Assembly: GCA_026991005.1 (NCBI GenBank)
Contig: JALXCH010000488.1
Span: 1-13,267 of the forward strand
Direction: 5' to 3'
DNA from: Calditrichia bacterium
Lineage (GTDB): Bacteria > Calditrichota > Calditrichia > RBG-13-44-9
DNA: 13,267 nt
Shown: piece after piece, positions 1 through 7,935 of the stretch
Numbering within the stretch: position 1 is the first letter of the stretch
Layout of the letters: each line of letters starts with the position of its first letter
Program-made: the position numbers and the translations under genes
Notes under the pieces: generated by a model
Databases searched by the model: none
Told to the model about the DNA's origin: nothing
What the model saw: the letters and a program-made list of their open reading frames with translations, nothing else

Positions 1-2084
1 AAATGGTGTTCGATGCCGAAAGTGCCTTCATGCGGGATAAAAAACTTCACGAAATAACGGAACAGCTTTACTACGCCATCGAAGAAAAAAGCAACACCAT
101 CGATTTAACCGATAAAGGGCGGAATTTTCTTTCTCCCTCGAATCCCGAAGAGTTTGTGCTCCCGGATATCACGGAAGAATTCTCGGCTATCGAAGGGGAC
201 GAAAGCCTTTCCCCTATGGAGAAGATGGAGCGTAAAAATAAAATTCAAATGGAATATATTCGTAAAAACGAAAAGCTCCACAACATTCACCAGTTACTCA
301 AAGCCTATTCTCTGTTCGAAAAGGATGTGGATTACGTGGTTTCCGAGGGCAAGGTGCTGATTGTCGATGAATTTACGGGACGCATCATGTACGGTCGCCG
401 ATACAGCGACGGACTGCACCAGGCGCTGGAAGCCAAGGAGAATGTGAAGATTGAGGGAGAAACTCAGACGTTGGCAACCATCACCCTGCAAAATTATTTT
501 CGCATGTACGATAAATTGGCGGGAATGACCGGTACAGCCGAAACCGAAGCAGCGGAATTCTGGGATATTTACAAACTGGATGTGGTGGTGATTCCCACCA
601 ACAAACCGGTACGGCGCATCGATTACAACGATGTAATTTATCGAACGAAACGAGAGAAGTATAATGCAGTGATTAACGAGGTGGAGCGCTTGCACCGGGC
701 GGGACGTCCTGTGCTGGTGGGCACCATCTCCGTGGAAGTGTCGGAGACGTTGAGCCGCATGCTGAAACGGCGAGGGATTCCCCATAATGTGCTCAATGCT
801 AAGCACCACAAGCAGGAAGCGGAAATTGTGGCGAAAGCGGGGCAACCCGGTGCTGTGACCATCGCTACCAACATGGCCGGTCGAGGTACGGATATTAAAC
901 TGGGCCGCGGTGTGGTGAAATGCGAAGGTGGATGTTACCTCATCGATACGGAGGGGCGTCCGGTTCCACCGGATATCGATCTGGAACAGTGCAAAAAGGA
1001 TATGCCCTGTGGGTTACACATTATTGGAACCGAGCGGCACGAATCCCGGCGCATCGACCGGCAATTACGTGGGCGCGCCGGACGCCAGGGAGACCCCGGC
1101 TCCAGCCGTTTCTTCCTGAGTCTGGAAGACGATTTGATGCGCCTGTTCGGCTCCGACCGCCTGATTGGCATTATGGACAAGCTGGGAGCCAAAGAAGGCG
1201 AAATGATTGTGCACCCCATGGTTACCAGAGCTATTGAAAAAGCTCAACGCCGCGTGGAAATGCAAAATTTCTCCATCCGAAAACACCTACTGGAATACGA
1301 TGATGTGATGAACAAACAGCGAGAGGTCATTTATTCCCGACGGCGAAAGGCGTTGTTGCAGGAGGATGTGAGTGAAGAGCTGGAAGAAATTATGGAGGAA
1401 TTCCTGGATGCTTTGATGGAGAAATATGTGACCGGACGAAGGCATCCTGAGGATTGGGATATCGATAGCCTGAATGACCTGACCATGCGCACGCTGCTGG
1501 TGGATGTGAAACAACTGGGTGACAAAATTTATGAAATGAGCGAAGAGGATTTGCGCCAGTATATCAAAGAGGAAGCGCGCAAAGTTTATCAGTACAAAGA
1601 GAAGAAATTAGGAGAAAAATTCCTCCGGGAATTTGAAAAATATGTCATTTTGCGGGTGGTGGATGAGCAATGGAAAGACCATCTCCACCAGATGGACTTG
1701 CTAAAAGAAGGCATCGGTTTGCGTGCCTACGGGCAAAAGGATCCGCTCATTGAGTACAAGCAGGAAGCCTACCATTTATTTGTGGATCTGATTGACACCA
1801 TCAATCAGAAAATTCTGGAAATGTTGTGGCGAGCAGAGGTGGTAGAGGCTCCCCGTGAACATCGCTATGCTCCGCCTCGTATCGTGCTGATGCACGACGA
1901 TGCAACGAATCTGGGGTATCAGGCGGGCAGCGGTGGCGAAATGACCGCTATTCAGAAGGCCGGACAGCAACGCAGTAAGAAAGTTGCCCCCATTAAACGA
2001 GAATTCCCCAAAGTGGGTCGTAACGATCCCTGTCCCTGTGGAAGTGGTTTAAAATACAAGAATTGCCATGGGAAGAAGGCCTGA
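1..2084 (+). CDS. secA: Preprotein translocase ATPase SecA, C-terminal part (5' end outside window)
   Basis: SecA is the ATP-driven motor that pushes preproteins through the SecYEG channel. The reading frame is open from the left edge (bases 1-2 finish an upstream codon), so the N-terminal nucleotide-binding domain with Walker A is missing; about 693 residues remain. Visible parts, numbered from the first full codon: the end of the preprotein cross-linking domain (residues 1-100), the end of NBD1 (DEFTGR at 122-127, MTGTA at 175-179), NBD2 with helicase motif V (GRGTD, 293-297) and motif VI ([11 protein letters not shown], 354-364), the helical scaffold with EQWKDHL around residue 555, and a C-terminal zinc/SecB-binding tail with ligands C677, C679, C688 and H689. 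NBD2 carries an unusual Cys-rich insert (see findings). The next gene starts 44 nt downstream with its own Shine-Dalgarno. The family assignment is secure. Confidence 0.97.
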   Translation, partial: MVFDAESAFMRDKKLHEITEQLYYAIEEKSNTIDLTDKGRNFLSPSNPEEFVLPDITEEFSAIEGDESLSPMEKMERKNKIQMEYIRKNEKLHNIHQLLKAYSLFEKDVDYVVSEGKVLIVDEFTGRIMYGRRYSDGLHQALEAKENVKIEGETQTLATITLQNYFRMYDKLAGMTGTAETEAAEFWDIYKLDVVVIPTNKPVRRIDYNDVIYRTKREKYNAVINEVERLHRAGRPVLVGTISVEVSETLSRMLKRRGIPHNVLNAKHHKQEAEIVAKAGQPGAVTIATNMAGRGTDIKLGRGVVKCEGGCYLIDTEGRPVPPDIDLEQCKKDMPCGLHIIGTERHESRRIDRQLRGRAGRQGDPGSSRFFLSLEDDLMRLFGSDRLIGIMDKLGAKEGEMIVHPMVTRAIEKAQRRVEMQNFSIRKHLLEYDDVMNKQREVIYSRRRKALLQEDVSEELEEIMEEFLDALMEKYVTGRRHPEDWDIDSLNDLTMRTLLVDVKQLGDKIYEMSEEDLRQYIKEEARKVYQYKEKKLGEKFLREFEKYVILRVVDEQWKDHLHQMDLLKEGIGLRAYGQKDPLIEYKQEAYHLFVDLIDTINQKILEMLWRAEVVEAPREHRYAPPRIVLMHDDATNLGYQAGSGGEMTAIQKAGQQRSKKVAPIKREFPKVGRNDPCPCGSGLKYKNCHGKKA

Positions 2085-2118
2085 TCCTTCTCGCATGGAA
2101 TATCTTTCGGGCTAAATC

Positions 2119-2123
2119 GGGAG
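2119..2123 (+). promoter_or_regulatory. Shine-Dalgarno deciding the TPM gene start
   Basis: GGGAG lies 5 nt before ATG 2129. The open frame extends upstream to an ATG at 2063 inside secA, but that start has no such site and would add 22 residues in front of a clean signal peptide. Confidence 0.7.
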
Positions 2124-2128
2124 TACTT

Positions 2129-2899
2129 ATGCGCAACGCACTACAACGCCATTTTATCTTTACTCTTTTAATTTTTTTATCGTTTTTAACATCCGTTTCT
2201 CTGGCACAAAAATTACCTCCCAAACCCACCCAATGGGTTATGGATTATGCCGATAAATTAACCCCCGAACAGGAGCAATGGCTAAACCGGGAGTTGCGAG
2301 CCTACGAGGACAGTACATCCAACCAGATTGTGGTGGCTATTTTCCCGGATGCACAGGGGTACCCGGTGGAGGAATTCAGTATTCGTCTGGCCGAAGCCTG
2401 GAAAGTGGGGCAAAAGGGTCGGGATAATGGAATCATTCTGGCTGTGTTTCTTAAAGAGCGGAAAATTCGCATCGAAGTAGGCTACGGGCTGGAGGACAAG
2501 GTTCCCGATGCCATTGCCATCCAGATTGCCCAGAATGTAATTGCCCCCTATTTTCGGGAGGGGAAATTTTTCGAAGGGTTGCGTGCCGGAGTGGAGCAGT
2601 TGATGCAGGCGGCTGCCGGGAAGTACAAAGGAATTCCCCGAAAAGCCCGAAAAAAAGAGGATGACGAATTTCCCTTTGCACTCATTGTATTTTTAATTAT
2701 TGTGATTTTAATTTTTATTTCCAGCCGCAGGAACCGGGCGACGGTTTCCCGGGGCGGTTGGCGCGGTGGTGGCCCCTTCTTCTGGGGTGGTTTTGGAGGT
2801 TTTGGTGGAGGAGGTAGTTCCGGCGGAGGTTTCGGAGGGGGCGGTTTCTCTGCCGGTGGAGGGAGCTTTGGTGGAGGCGGTGCCACCGGAAGCTGGTAA
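2129..2899 (+). CDS. Secreted, membrane-anchored TPM-domain protein (YgcG family) with Gly-rich tail
   Basis: 256 residues from the chosen ATG. Residues 1-26 form a signal peptide: basic MRNALQRH, a hydrophobic core, and a likely cut after SLA. Residues about 34-165 are a TPM domain (TPM_phosphatase, PF04536), seen in VMDYADKLT, the NQIVVAIFP strand, DNGIILAVF and the hallmark RIEVGYGLED (114-123). A transmembrane helix spans about 183-198, followed by basic RRNR. Residues 209-256 are a Gly/Ser/Phe tail ending in SW. The domain is therefore probably extracytoplasmic with the tail on the other side of the membrane. TPM proteins have been linked to photosystem II repair in plants and to membrane stress in bacteria; the biochemical role of this branch is unsettled. 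The following gene encodes a second, soluble TPM protein, a pairing known from FCB genomes, often with lemA, which is not visible here. Confidence 0.9.
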   Translation: MRNALQRHFIFTLLIFLSFLTSVSLAQKLPPKPTQWVMDYADKLTPEQEQWLNRELRAYEDSTSNQIVVAIFPDAQGYPVEEFSIRLAEAWKVGQKGRDNGIILAVFLKERKIRIEVGYGLEDKVPDAIAIQIAQNVIAPYFREGKFFEGLRAGVEQLMQAAAGKYKGIPRKARKKEDDEFPFALIVFLIIVILIFISSRRNRATVSRGGWRGGGPFFWGGFGGFGGGGSSGGGFGGGGFSAGGGSFGGGGATGSW

Positions 2900-2947
2900 T
2901 CCTGCAAGCACCAATGTATTTCGAACAATGTAGATGGGGAGAAAGGT

Positions 2948-3424
2948 ATGGCGGAACGTTCCAGCAATCCCAATAAATTCTTCTCCAAAAAGGAGAAAGA
3001 GCAAATTGTGGAGGCCATTCGCCAGGCGGAAAAAGAAACCTCCGGCGAAATCCGGTTACATCTGGAGAAGAAAGCGGGAAAGGATGTGTTCCAACGGGCA
3101 CTGGAAGTTTTTTTTAAGATTGGAATGCACAAAACTGCCCAGCGAAATGGCGTGCTGATTTATTTTGCCACCGGAGAACGCAAATTTGCCATCATTGGCG
3201 ATGAAGGCATCAATAAAGTGGTACCGGAGAATTTCTGGCAGGATGTGGTGGAACTGATGCGGGAGCATTTCCGCCAGGGGAAATTCTGCGAGGGGGTTTG
3301 CCGGGCAATCGAACGCATTGGGGAAAAGCTGAAAGCCTTCTTCCCCTATCAATCCGATGATGTCAACGAACTTTCCGATGACATCTCCATTGGAGGGGCA
3401 GAGGATGAAACTGGGGACAAATAG
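2948..3424 (+). CDS. Soluble TPM-domain protein
   Basis: 158 residues with no signal peptide or membrane helix, so it is presumably cytoplasmic or membrane-associated through a partner. The TPM fold is recognisable from SGEIRLHLE (32-40), NGVLIYFATGERKFAIIGDEGIN (67-89, the counterpart of the DNGIILAVF...VGYG block of the preceding gene) and the HFRQGKFCEGV helix (107-117). The C-terminal 25 residues are acidic. The ATG at 2948 is preceded by GGGGAGAAAGG (2936-2946). It lies 48 nt after the first TPM gene and 35 nt before the transporter, in the same direction, so co-transcription is likely. The molecular function is unknown; the family assignment is good. Confidence 0.85.
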   Translation: MAERSSNPNKFFSKKEKEQIVEAIRQAEKETSGEIRLHLEKKAGKDVFQRALEVFFKIGMHKTAQRNGVLIYFATGERKFAIIGDEGINKVVPENFWQDVVELMREHFRQGKFCEGVCRAIERIGEKLKAFFPYQSDDVNELSDDISIGGAEDETGDK

Positions 3425-3459
3425 CGCCTTGTAGGACATAAATTTCGGAGGAGAACCCG

Positions 3460-4794
3460 ATGAATCAGACACCGGAACGGGGACAGTGGAGTTCAAAGAT
3501 CGGTTTTATTCTGGCTGCGGCGGGGTCAGCCATTGGACTGGGAAACGTGTGGCGGTTTCCGTATGTCACCGGCCAGAACGGAGGAGCCGCTTTCGTTTTT
3601 GTGTATCTGGGATGTGTGTTGTTAATCGGATTACCCTACCTGTACGCTGAATTGGCGCTGGGTCGTTACGCTCAGAAAAATCCGGTGGGAGCCATCGCTT
3701 CCATCCGCCCCAACAGCCCCTGGGTGTGGGTTGGAGGGCTGGGGGTGGTAACCGGTTTATTCATCCTCTCGTTCTATTCGGTTATTGCGGGCTGGACGTT
3801 TGGCTACATTTTTAAAATGTTAATGCATAGCCACATGGAATTTGCCAGCTTTGTGGCAAACACTCCCGTGGTTATCTTTTTATTTGCACTGTTCATTTTG
3901 TTTACGGTTTTGGTGGTGTATGGAGGAGTTCAGGAGGGAATTGAGAAGTGGTCGAAAATCCTCATGCCGGTGCTTTTCTTTCTTTTATTAATTCTCATTA
4001 TTTATGTGAATTTTCTCCCCGGTTCCGGTAAGGGATTGGCATTTTACCTGAAACCGGATTTCAGTAAAATTACCGGAAAGGTAGTTCTGGCTGCGCTGGG
4101 ACAGGCTTTCTTCTCCCTGAGCCTGGGAATGGGATTAATGATTACTTACGGAAGTTACATTTCCCGGCAGGACAATCTGTTTACTTCCGGAATCTGGGTG
4201 GCATTTGCCGACACACTCATTGCCATCATGGCGGGTTTAATTATTTTCCCTGCCCTGTTTGCTATGGGGCAGAATCCCGCAGCGGGGCCGGGATTGGTGT
4301 TTCAGGTACTTCCGGCGGTGTTCGAAAAAATGCCGGGCGGTATTTTTATCGGTGCCGTGTTCTTTGTGCTGCTTTCCATTGCCGCGCTCACTTCCACCAT
4401 TTCCCTGCTGGAAGTCCCCACCGCCTTTCTGGTGGACGAGAAGCGGGTTGCCCGGAAAATTGCCGTATGGTTGGTTGGTGGGGCAACTTTTTTGCTGGGA
4501 CTCCCTTCGGCACTGTCTCAGGGAGCGGTGGATTGGTTAAGTAAACCCATTTTATGGAGAAAGGAATTTCTCTCGCTCATCGACTTCTTGTTTGGAAATA
4601 TTTCCCTGGTGGTAGGGGCACTTTTACTCTCCATTTTTGTGGGATGGGTATGGGGAGCCCGCCAGGCTGCGGCGGAAATGAGTCAGGGATACCACGGATC
4701 ACCGATCATTGTAAAAATCTGGATATTTTTAATCCGTTTTGTGGTACCTGTTTTCATCTTTATCATTTTGCTCAATATCTTTAAAATATTTTGA
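3460..4794 (+). CDS. Neurotransmitter:sodium symporter (NSS/SNF family), 11-TM bacterial type
   Basis: 444-residue polytopic inner-membrane protein, a LeuT-fold Na+-coupled transporter, most likely for amino acids. TM1 carries the family signature AAAGSAIGLGNVWRFPY (19-35). By eye-alignment to LeuT, the Na2 site is intact (G22, I25 backbone, A308, T311, S312), and Na1 has A24 and N29 with S219 in place of LeuT T254. TM6 shows the unwound substrate segment FFSLSLGMG (217-225) and TM7 has D251 near LeuT N286. I count 11 hydrophobic segments with no 12th helix, as in the MhsT/Tyt1 type. ATG 3460 follows a perfect GGAGGAG (3447-3453) with 6-nt spacing. It closes a plus-strand run secA-TPM-TPM-NSS and faces a convergent gene. 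The substrate cannot be told from sequence; hydrophobic or aromatic amino acids are the usual cargo. Confidence 0.95.
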   Translation: MNQTPERGQWSSKIGFILAAAGSAIGLGNVWRFPYVTGQNGGAAFVFVYLGCVLLIGLPYLYAELALGRYAQKNPVGAIASIRPNSPWVWVGGLGVVTGLFILSFYSVIAGWTFGYIFKMLMHSHMEFASFVANTPVVIFLFALFILFTVLVVYGGVQEGIEKWSKILMPVLFFLLLILIIYVNFLPGSGKGLAFYLKPDFSKITGKVVLAALGQAFFSLSLGMGLMITYGSYISRQDNLFTSGIWVAFADTLIAIMAGLIIFPALFAMGQNPAAGPGLVFQVLPAVFEKMPGGIFIGAVFFVLLSIAALTSTISLLEVPTAFLVDEKRVARKIAVWLVGGATFLLGLPSALSQGAVDWLSKPILWRKEFLSLIDFLFGNISLVVGALLLSIFVGWVWGARQAAAEMSQGYHGSPIIVKIWIFLIRFVVPVFIFIILLNIFKIF

Positions 4795-4871
4795 TTTTAT
4801 TCCGCAGTAACATTTGAACGAACCGGATGGGCGTGAATTTACCTAAACCGTTACAAAAGTGGAACAAGCCA

Positions 4872-4887
4872 GGGAAGGCACCTTCCC
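4872..4887. repeat. Short inverted repeat in convergent spacer
   Basis: GGGAAGG and CCTTCCC are separated by CA, giving a 7-bp perfect inverted repeat (6 bp with a GCAC loop if folded). It lies 77 nt after the NSS stop codon and 160 nt after the oppositely transcribed phosphorylase. No U-run follows on either strand, so it is not a canonical intrinsic terminator; it may slow or process either transcript. Confidence 0.35.
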
Positions 4888-4947
4888 CATTTGCCATTCT
4901 GAATTTATCCTCGGGTGTCTCTAAAAAACAGGAATGTACACGCTTAG

Positions 4948-4979
4948 GAGGATGAATTGCATCCTCATCCTGGCACCAG
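4948..4979. repeat. Two adjacent hairpins in convergent spacer
   Basis: GAGGATG (4948-4954) pairs with CATCCTC (4960-4966) around the loop AATTG. It is followed after three bases by CTGGCACCAG (4970-4979), a second tiny stem. They sit between two converging genes (4794 and 5048), where a bidirectional terminator would be expected. There is no adjacent T-run on the plus strand; on the minus strand a T6 run (complement of 4923-4928) is about 20 nt away. Weak support for termination. Confidence 0.35.
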
Positions 4980-5047
4980 TTTCATCCGCCGGAAATTTCT
5001 TCTTCCCCTCTCAGAAAATGTCTAATTCTACAAAGATGACTGGTTAC

Positions 5048-6391
5048 TTATTGGCTAAGCTGGGGTTCCTTATTTTTTACGGATGTTTTATCCAATCGAG
5101 TCAGAATCAGGGGTTCCTCCCGGGCAGGCTCCGCACCGATGCGGATGGCAGAATGGAGTTTTGCTTCGGCCTCGGTGAGGGAATCCGGTAAATTGGTGTG
5201 GATTTCCACCAGCGGTTCTCCCTTTTCGACCCGGTCTCCTACTTTCTTGAACAGAATCATCCCGGCCTGGGGATCGACCGCATCTTCGGCTCGTTTGCGT
5301 CCCGCGCCAATAATAACTCCGGCCATACCCACTGCATGGGTATCGTAGGCCTGAATGTATCCCGACTGGCTGGCAGTAATTACCTGCCGGTGTTTAGCCA
5401 CCGGGTAGCGTTGAGGCTCTTCAATTACGCGAGTGTCGCCTCCCTGATATTCTACCATTTCCAGCAGCTTCTGGAAAGCGCGTCCATCCTGCAGCGCTTC
5501 CTGGCACATCTGGCGGGCTTCCGGGAGCGTTCCGGCTTTTCCGCCTAAAACCACCATTTCCGCTGTTAACGTGAGAGTTACCTCCATCAAATCGTTGGGG
5601 CAATTCCCGTGGAAGCAGTCGATGCATTCGGCAATTTCCAGCCAGTTTCCCACTTTATTGCCAAGGGGTTGATTCATGGAGGTAAGGTACGCTACCGTTC
5701 GTTTCCCGAAAGCCTCTCCTACCTTAATTAAATAGCGTGCTAACTCCCGGGCGCGATCCACCTCTTGCATAAAGGCGCCGTTGCCAAACTTTACATCCAG
5801 CACCAGCGCATCGATCCCTTCGGCGATTTTTTTGCTCATGATGCTGGCGGTGATTAAAGGAATGGATTCCACGGTGGCGGTCACGTCGCGCAGGGCGTAG
5901 ATTCGTTTGTCGGCAGGAACAATGCGGTTGGTTTGCCCCAGCATTGCCACCCCAATTTCTCCCAGTTGCTTCTTGAATTGTTCGGTGGAACCAAACACCT
6001 GAAATCCGGGAATCGATTCCAGCTTATCCAGAGTACCGCCGGTATGGCCCAGTCCACGCCCGGAAATCATTGGTACCGGCACGCCCAGGCTGGCAGCCAG
6101 AGGTGCCAGAATAATGGAAACTTTGTCTCCTACCCCACCGGTACTGTGTTTATCCACTTTGATGCCGGGAATGTCGCTCAGGTCAATCACTTCGCCGGAG
6201 TGAAGATAGGCTTCGGTGAGGGCAAAGATTTCCTCTTCACTCATTCCCCGAAGGTAAATGGCCATTAATAATGCCGTAACCTGATAATCTTTGATGTTGC
6301 CCTGTAAAAATTCTTCAATAAAAAACCGAATTTCTTCTCTACTCAATTCTTTTCCGTCTCGTTTCTTGGCGATAATTTCGTATGCGGTCAT
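5048..6391 (-). CDS. Thymidine / pyrimidine-nucleoside phosphorylase
   Basis: 447 residues. The enzyme cleaves thymidine (and possibly uridine or deoxyuridine) with phosphate to the free base and (deoxy)ribose-1-phosphate. The NP-II family signature is clear: phosphate loop KHSTGGVGDK (81-90), SGRGLGHTGGTLDKLES (110-126), and base-binding Y165, R168, S183, K187 in the YALRDVT and SIMSKK blocks. The C-terminal domain has the usual alpha/beta lobe (GVIIGAGRKRAEDAVD). M108 sits where, as I recall, E. coli DeoA has Met111 and the broad pyrimidine enzyme of Geobacillus has Lys108, which would favour thymidine specificity. The start at 6391 is chosen because AGAAAGGA (6398-6405) precedes it by 6 nt; an in-frame ATG 11 codons upstream lacks such a site. 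A strong terminator separates it from the upstream mutase gene, so it probably has its own promoter or lives on readthrough. Confidence 0.94.
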   Translation of the reverse strand: MTAYEIIAKKRDGKELSREEIRFFIEEFLQGNIKDYQVTALLMAIYLRGMSEEEIFALTEAYLHSGEVIDLSDIPGIKVDKHSTGGVGDKVSIILAPLAASLGVPVPMISGRGLGHTGGTLDKLESIPGFQVFGSTEQFKKQLGEIGVAMLGQTNRIVPADKRIYALRDVTATVESIPLITASIMSKKIAEGIDALVLDVKFGNGAFMQEVDRARELARYLIKVGEAFGKRTVAYLTSMNQPLGNKVGNWLEIAECIDCFHGNCPNDLMEVTLTLTAEMVVLGGKAGTLPEARQMCQEALQDGRAFQKLLEMVEYQGGDTRVIEEPQRYPVAKHRQVITASQSGYIQAYDTHAVGMAGVIIGAGRKRAEDAVDPQAGMILFKKVGDRVEKGEPLVEIHTNLPDSLTEAEAKLHSAIRIGAEPAREEPLILTRLDKTSVKNKEPQLSQ

Positions 6392-6397
6392 GGTGTG

Positions 6398-6405
6398 TCC
6401 TTTCT
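6398..6405 (-). promoter_or_regulatory. Shine-Dalgarno deciding the phosphorylase start
   Basis: On the minus strand AGAAAGGA stands 6 nt before the ATG at 6391, which then begins MTAYEIIAKKRDG, matching the usual N-terminus of this family. Confidence 0.75.
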
Positions 6406-6460
6406 GCAATAGTTCCGAAATCAAACCAAACTTTCTTCACCCAAGGTTCTATTTTTACAA

Positions 6461-6497
6461 AAAGAAAAACGCCTTCGTAAGGGAAACTACGAAGGCG
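6461..6497 (-). terminator. Strong rho-independent terminator after the mutase gene
   Basis: Read on the minus strand, CGCCTTCGTA (6497-6488) pairs perfectly with TACGAAGGCG (6479-6470) around an 8-nt loop, and is followed at once by TTTTTCTTT. It starts 25 nt after the mutase stop codon. This ends the sigma factor-mutase transcript before the phosphorylase gene. Confidence 0.92.
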
Positions 6498-6521
6498 CGT
6501 GGTTTCCAGCTTAACAGAGCG

Positions 6522-7889
6522 CTATGCCAGCTTACTCTGCAATTTACGAATTTCCTCTTTTACCTCCTGCAGAATGCGCCAGGAGATTTCGGGTGTGCGC
6601 GATTCCACGATAATGCGCATAATGGGCTCGGTATTGGATTTGCGCAGGTGAATCCAGGAATCGGCACGGTCGATGCGCAAACCATCCGTTAAATCCAGTT
6701 GCTCGTTCTTGTATTTCTCGGCAAAGTATTCAATGACTTTGTCCGGATCGACATTTTTAACGCTTTCTTTATCTTTGAGAATGTAGTACTGTGGCAGCGT
6801 TTGTTTGAAATCCGATAAAGTGCCGCCAAATTCCGCCAGTGCCTGCAGGGTAAGAGCCGCGGCAACCGGTGCATCTCGACCCAGATGCACTTCGGGAAGA
6901 ATAACCCCGCCGTTTCCTTCGCCACCGATAATGGCTCCCACTTCCCGCATGCGCTGCGCTACGTTGATTTCGCCCACTTTGGTTTTAAACAACAACACGT
7001 TGTAGTACTTGGCAATGTCGTCGATGGCCCGGGAGGTGGAAAGGTTAATCACCACATAGCCCAGCTTTTTGCTCAGGATGTACTTTACGGCAATGGCCAG
7101 GGTGTACTCTTCGCCCAGGGGATTACCGTCGTTAGCGATCATGGCCAGGCGATCGACGTCGGGATCCACCGCCATTCCCAGGTCGGCACCGTGTTCCTTC
7201 ACTGCAACGGCCAGATCCACCAGATTCTGGGGTACCGGTTCCGGGGTGTGGGCAAAGATGCCGGTAGGCTCGGTGTTCAGTTCAATGACCTCGCACCCCA
7301 GTTCCCGAAGCAGGCGCGGCATAATCACCCCTCCGGCACCATTGACGCAATCCACTGCCACCTTGAATTTACGTTGACGAATTTTCTCAACATCTATATA
7401 GGGGAGCTGGTAAATTTTTTGAAGATGGTCATCGATGGCTTTGTCGTACACTTCCTCCTGCCCCAGTTTATCCCAAGGAACGTAGTTCCGTTTTCGGGAT
7501 TCCGCTTCCTTGTACAGGGCAAATACCTCCTGCTCGGGCAGGAATAAGCCATCCGCACCAATGAATTTCAATCCATTCCACTGGATGGGATTATGGCTGG
7601 CGGTAATGGCAATGCCACCGCCTGCTCCCAGATGTTCGGTGGTAAGCTGCACCGTGGGAGTTGGGGTAATGCCAATATCCACCACATCGCAGCCGCAGGC
7701 CAGGAGGGTGCTTTTCACCAGCGGGCGAATAAACCGGGCGCTCACCCGGGGATCGCCGCCCACTACAATCTTCTGTCCCTGCCGCTTCTGTCCAAACGCC
7801 GACACGTATTTGACAATTAAATCGGGAGTTAAGGTTTCGCCAACAATGCCGCGAACACCGGAAACACTGGTCATGAGATTCCTGGACAA
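6522..7889 (-). CDS. Alpha-D-phosphohexomutase family enzyme (GlmM-like; possibly phosphopentomutase)
   Basis: 455 residues covering the full four-domain fold. Landmarks: SVSGVRGIVGETLTP at the N-terminus, phosphoserine loop TASHNP with S98, Mg-binding DPDVDR (D242, D244, D246), sugar-recognition loop GEGNGG (323-328), and phosphate-binding loop RKSNTEP (416-422). All catalytic parts are present, so the enzyme should be active in moving phosphate between C1 and C6 (or C5) of a sugar phosphate. The GEGNGG loop is the type seen in FCB and archaeal enzymes annotated GlmM or ManB. It could make glucosamine-1-phosphate for the cell wall. Its position between a thymidine phosphorylase and deoC also allows a phosphopentomutase role. 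The start is probably TTG 7889, 5 nt after GGAGG; ATG 7874 is the alternative. The sigma factor gene ends 46 nt upstream in the same direction. Confidence 0.92.
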   Translation of the reverse strand: MSRNLMTSVSGVRGIVGETLTPDLIVKYVSAFGQKRQGQKIVVGGDPRVSARFIRPLVKSTLLACGCDVVDIGITPTPTVQLTTEHLGAGGGIAITASHNPIQWNGLKFIGADGLFLPEQEVFALYKEAESRKRNYVPWDKLGQEEVYDKAIDDHLQKIYQLPYIDVEKIRQRKFKVAVDCVNGAGGVIMPRLLRELGCEVIELNTEPTGIFAHTPEPVPQNLVDLAVAVKEHGADLGMAVDPDVDRLAMIANDGNPLGEEYTLAIAVKYILSKKLGYVVINLSTSRAIDDIAKYYNVLLFKTKVGEINVAQRMREVGAIIGGEGNGGVILPEVHLGRDAPVAAALTLQALAEFGGTLSDFKQTLPQYYILKDKESVKNVDPDKVIEYFAEKYKNEQLDLTDGLRIDRADSWIHLRKSNTEPIMRIIVESRTPEISWRILQEVKEEIRKLQSKLA

Positions 7890-7894
7890 ACCAA

Positions 7895-7899
7895 CCTCC
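7895..7899 (-). promoter_or_regulatory. Shine-Dalgarno pointing to a TTG start for the mutase
   Basis: On the minus strand GGAGG is 5 nt before TTG 7889 but 20 nt before the first ATG at 7874. A weaker AGGA lies 5 nt before that ATG, so both starts are possible; the stronger site favours TTG. Confidence 0.6.
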
Positions 7900-7935
7900 G
7901 GAGTTTTATTAAGTGCATAAAATAAAGAATGATTT

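Noticed and set aside
294..845. Open frame of 183 codons on the minus strand inside secA
   Set aside because: It lies wholly opposite a well-supported SecA frame, has no ribosome site and reads as His/Phe-rich non-family sequence, typical of an antisense shadow.
2753..2896. Tandem repeat in the Gly-rich tail as a mobile or structural DNA repeat
   Set aside because: The repetition is explained by Gly codons in a tail that is common in YgcG-family TPM proteins.
2548..3132. Pro-rich 194-codon minus-strand frame across both TPM genes
   Set aside because: The Pro runs are the complement of the Gly-rich tail codons (GGN/CCN); there is no independent support.
4913..4978. Possible tRNA ending in GGCACCA
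   Set aside because: The only stem before the CACCA has a 5-nt loop AATTG without a TTC motif, and no matching acceptor strand lies upstream.
4934..5191. 85-codon plus-strand frame in the convergent spacer
   Set aside because: It runs into the antisense of the phosphorylase gene, lacks a spaced Shine-Dalgarno, and its sequence is not protein-like.
6885..7547. Open frame of 220 codons on the plus strand opposite the mutase
   Set aside because: It is fully antisense to a gene with all catalytic motifs, and its composition (many His, Gly, Val) mirrors the complement of that gene.
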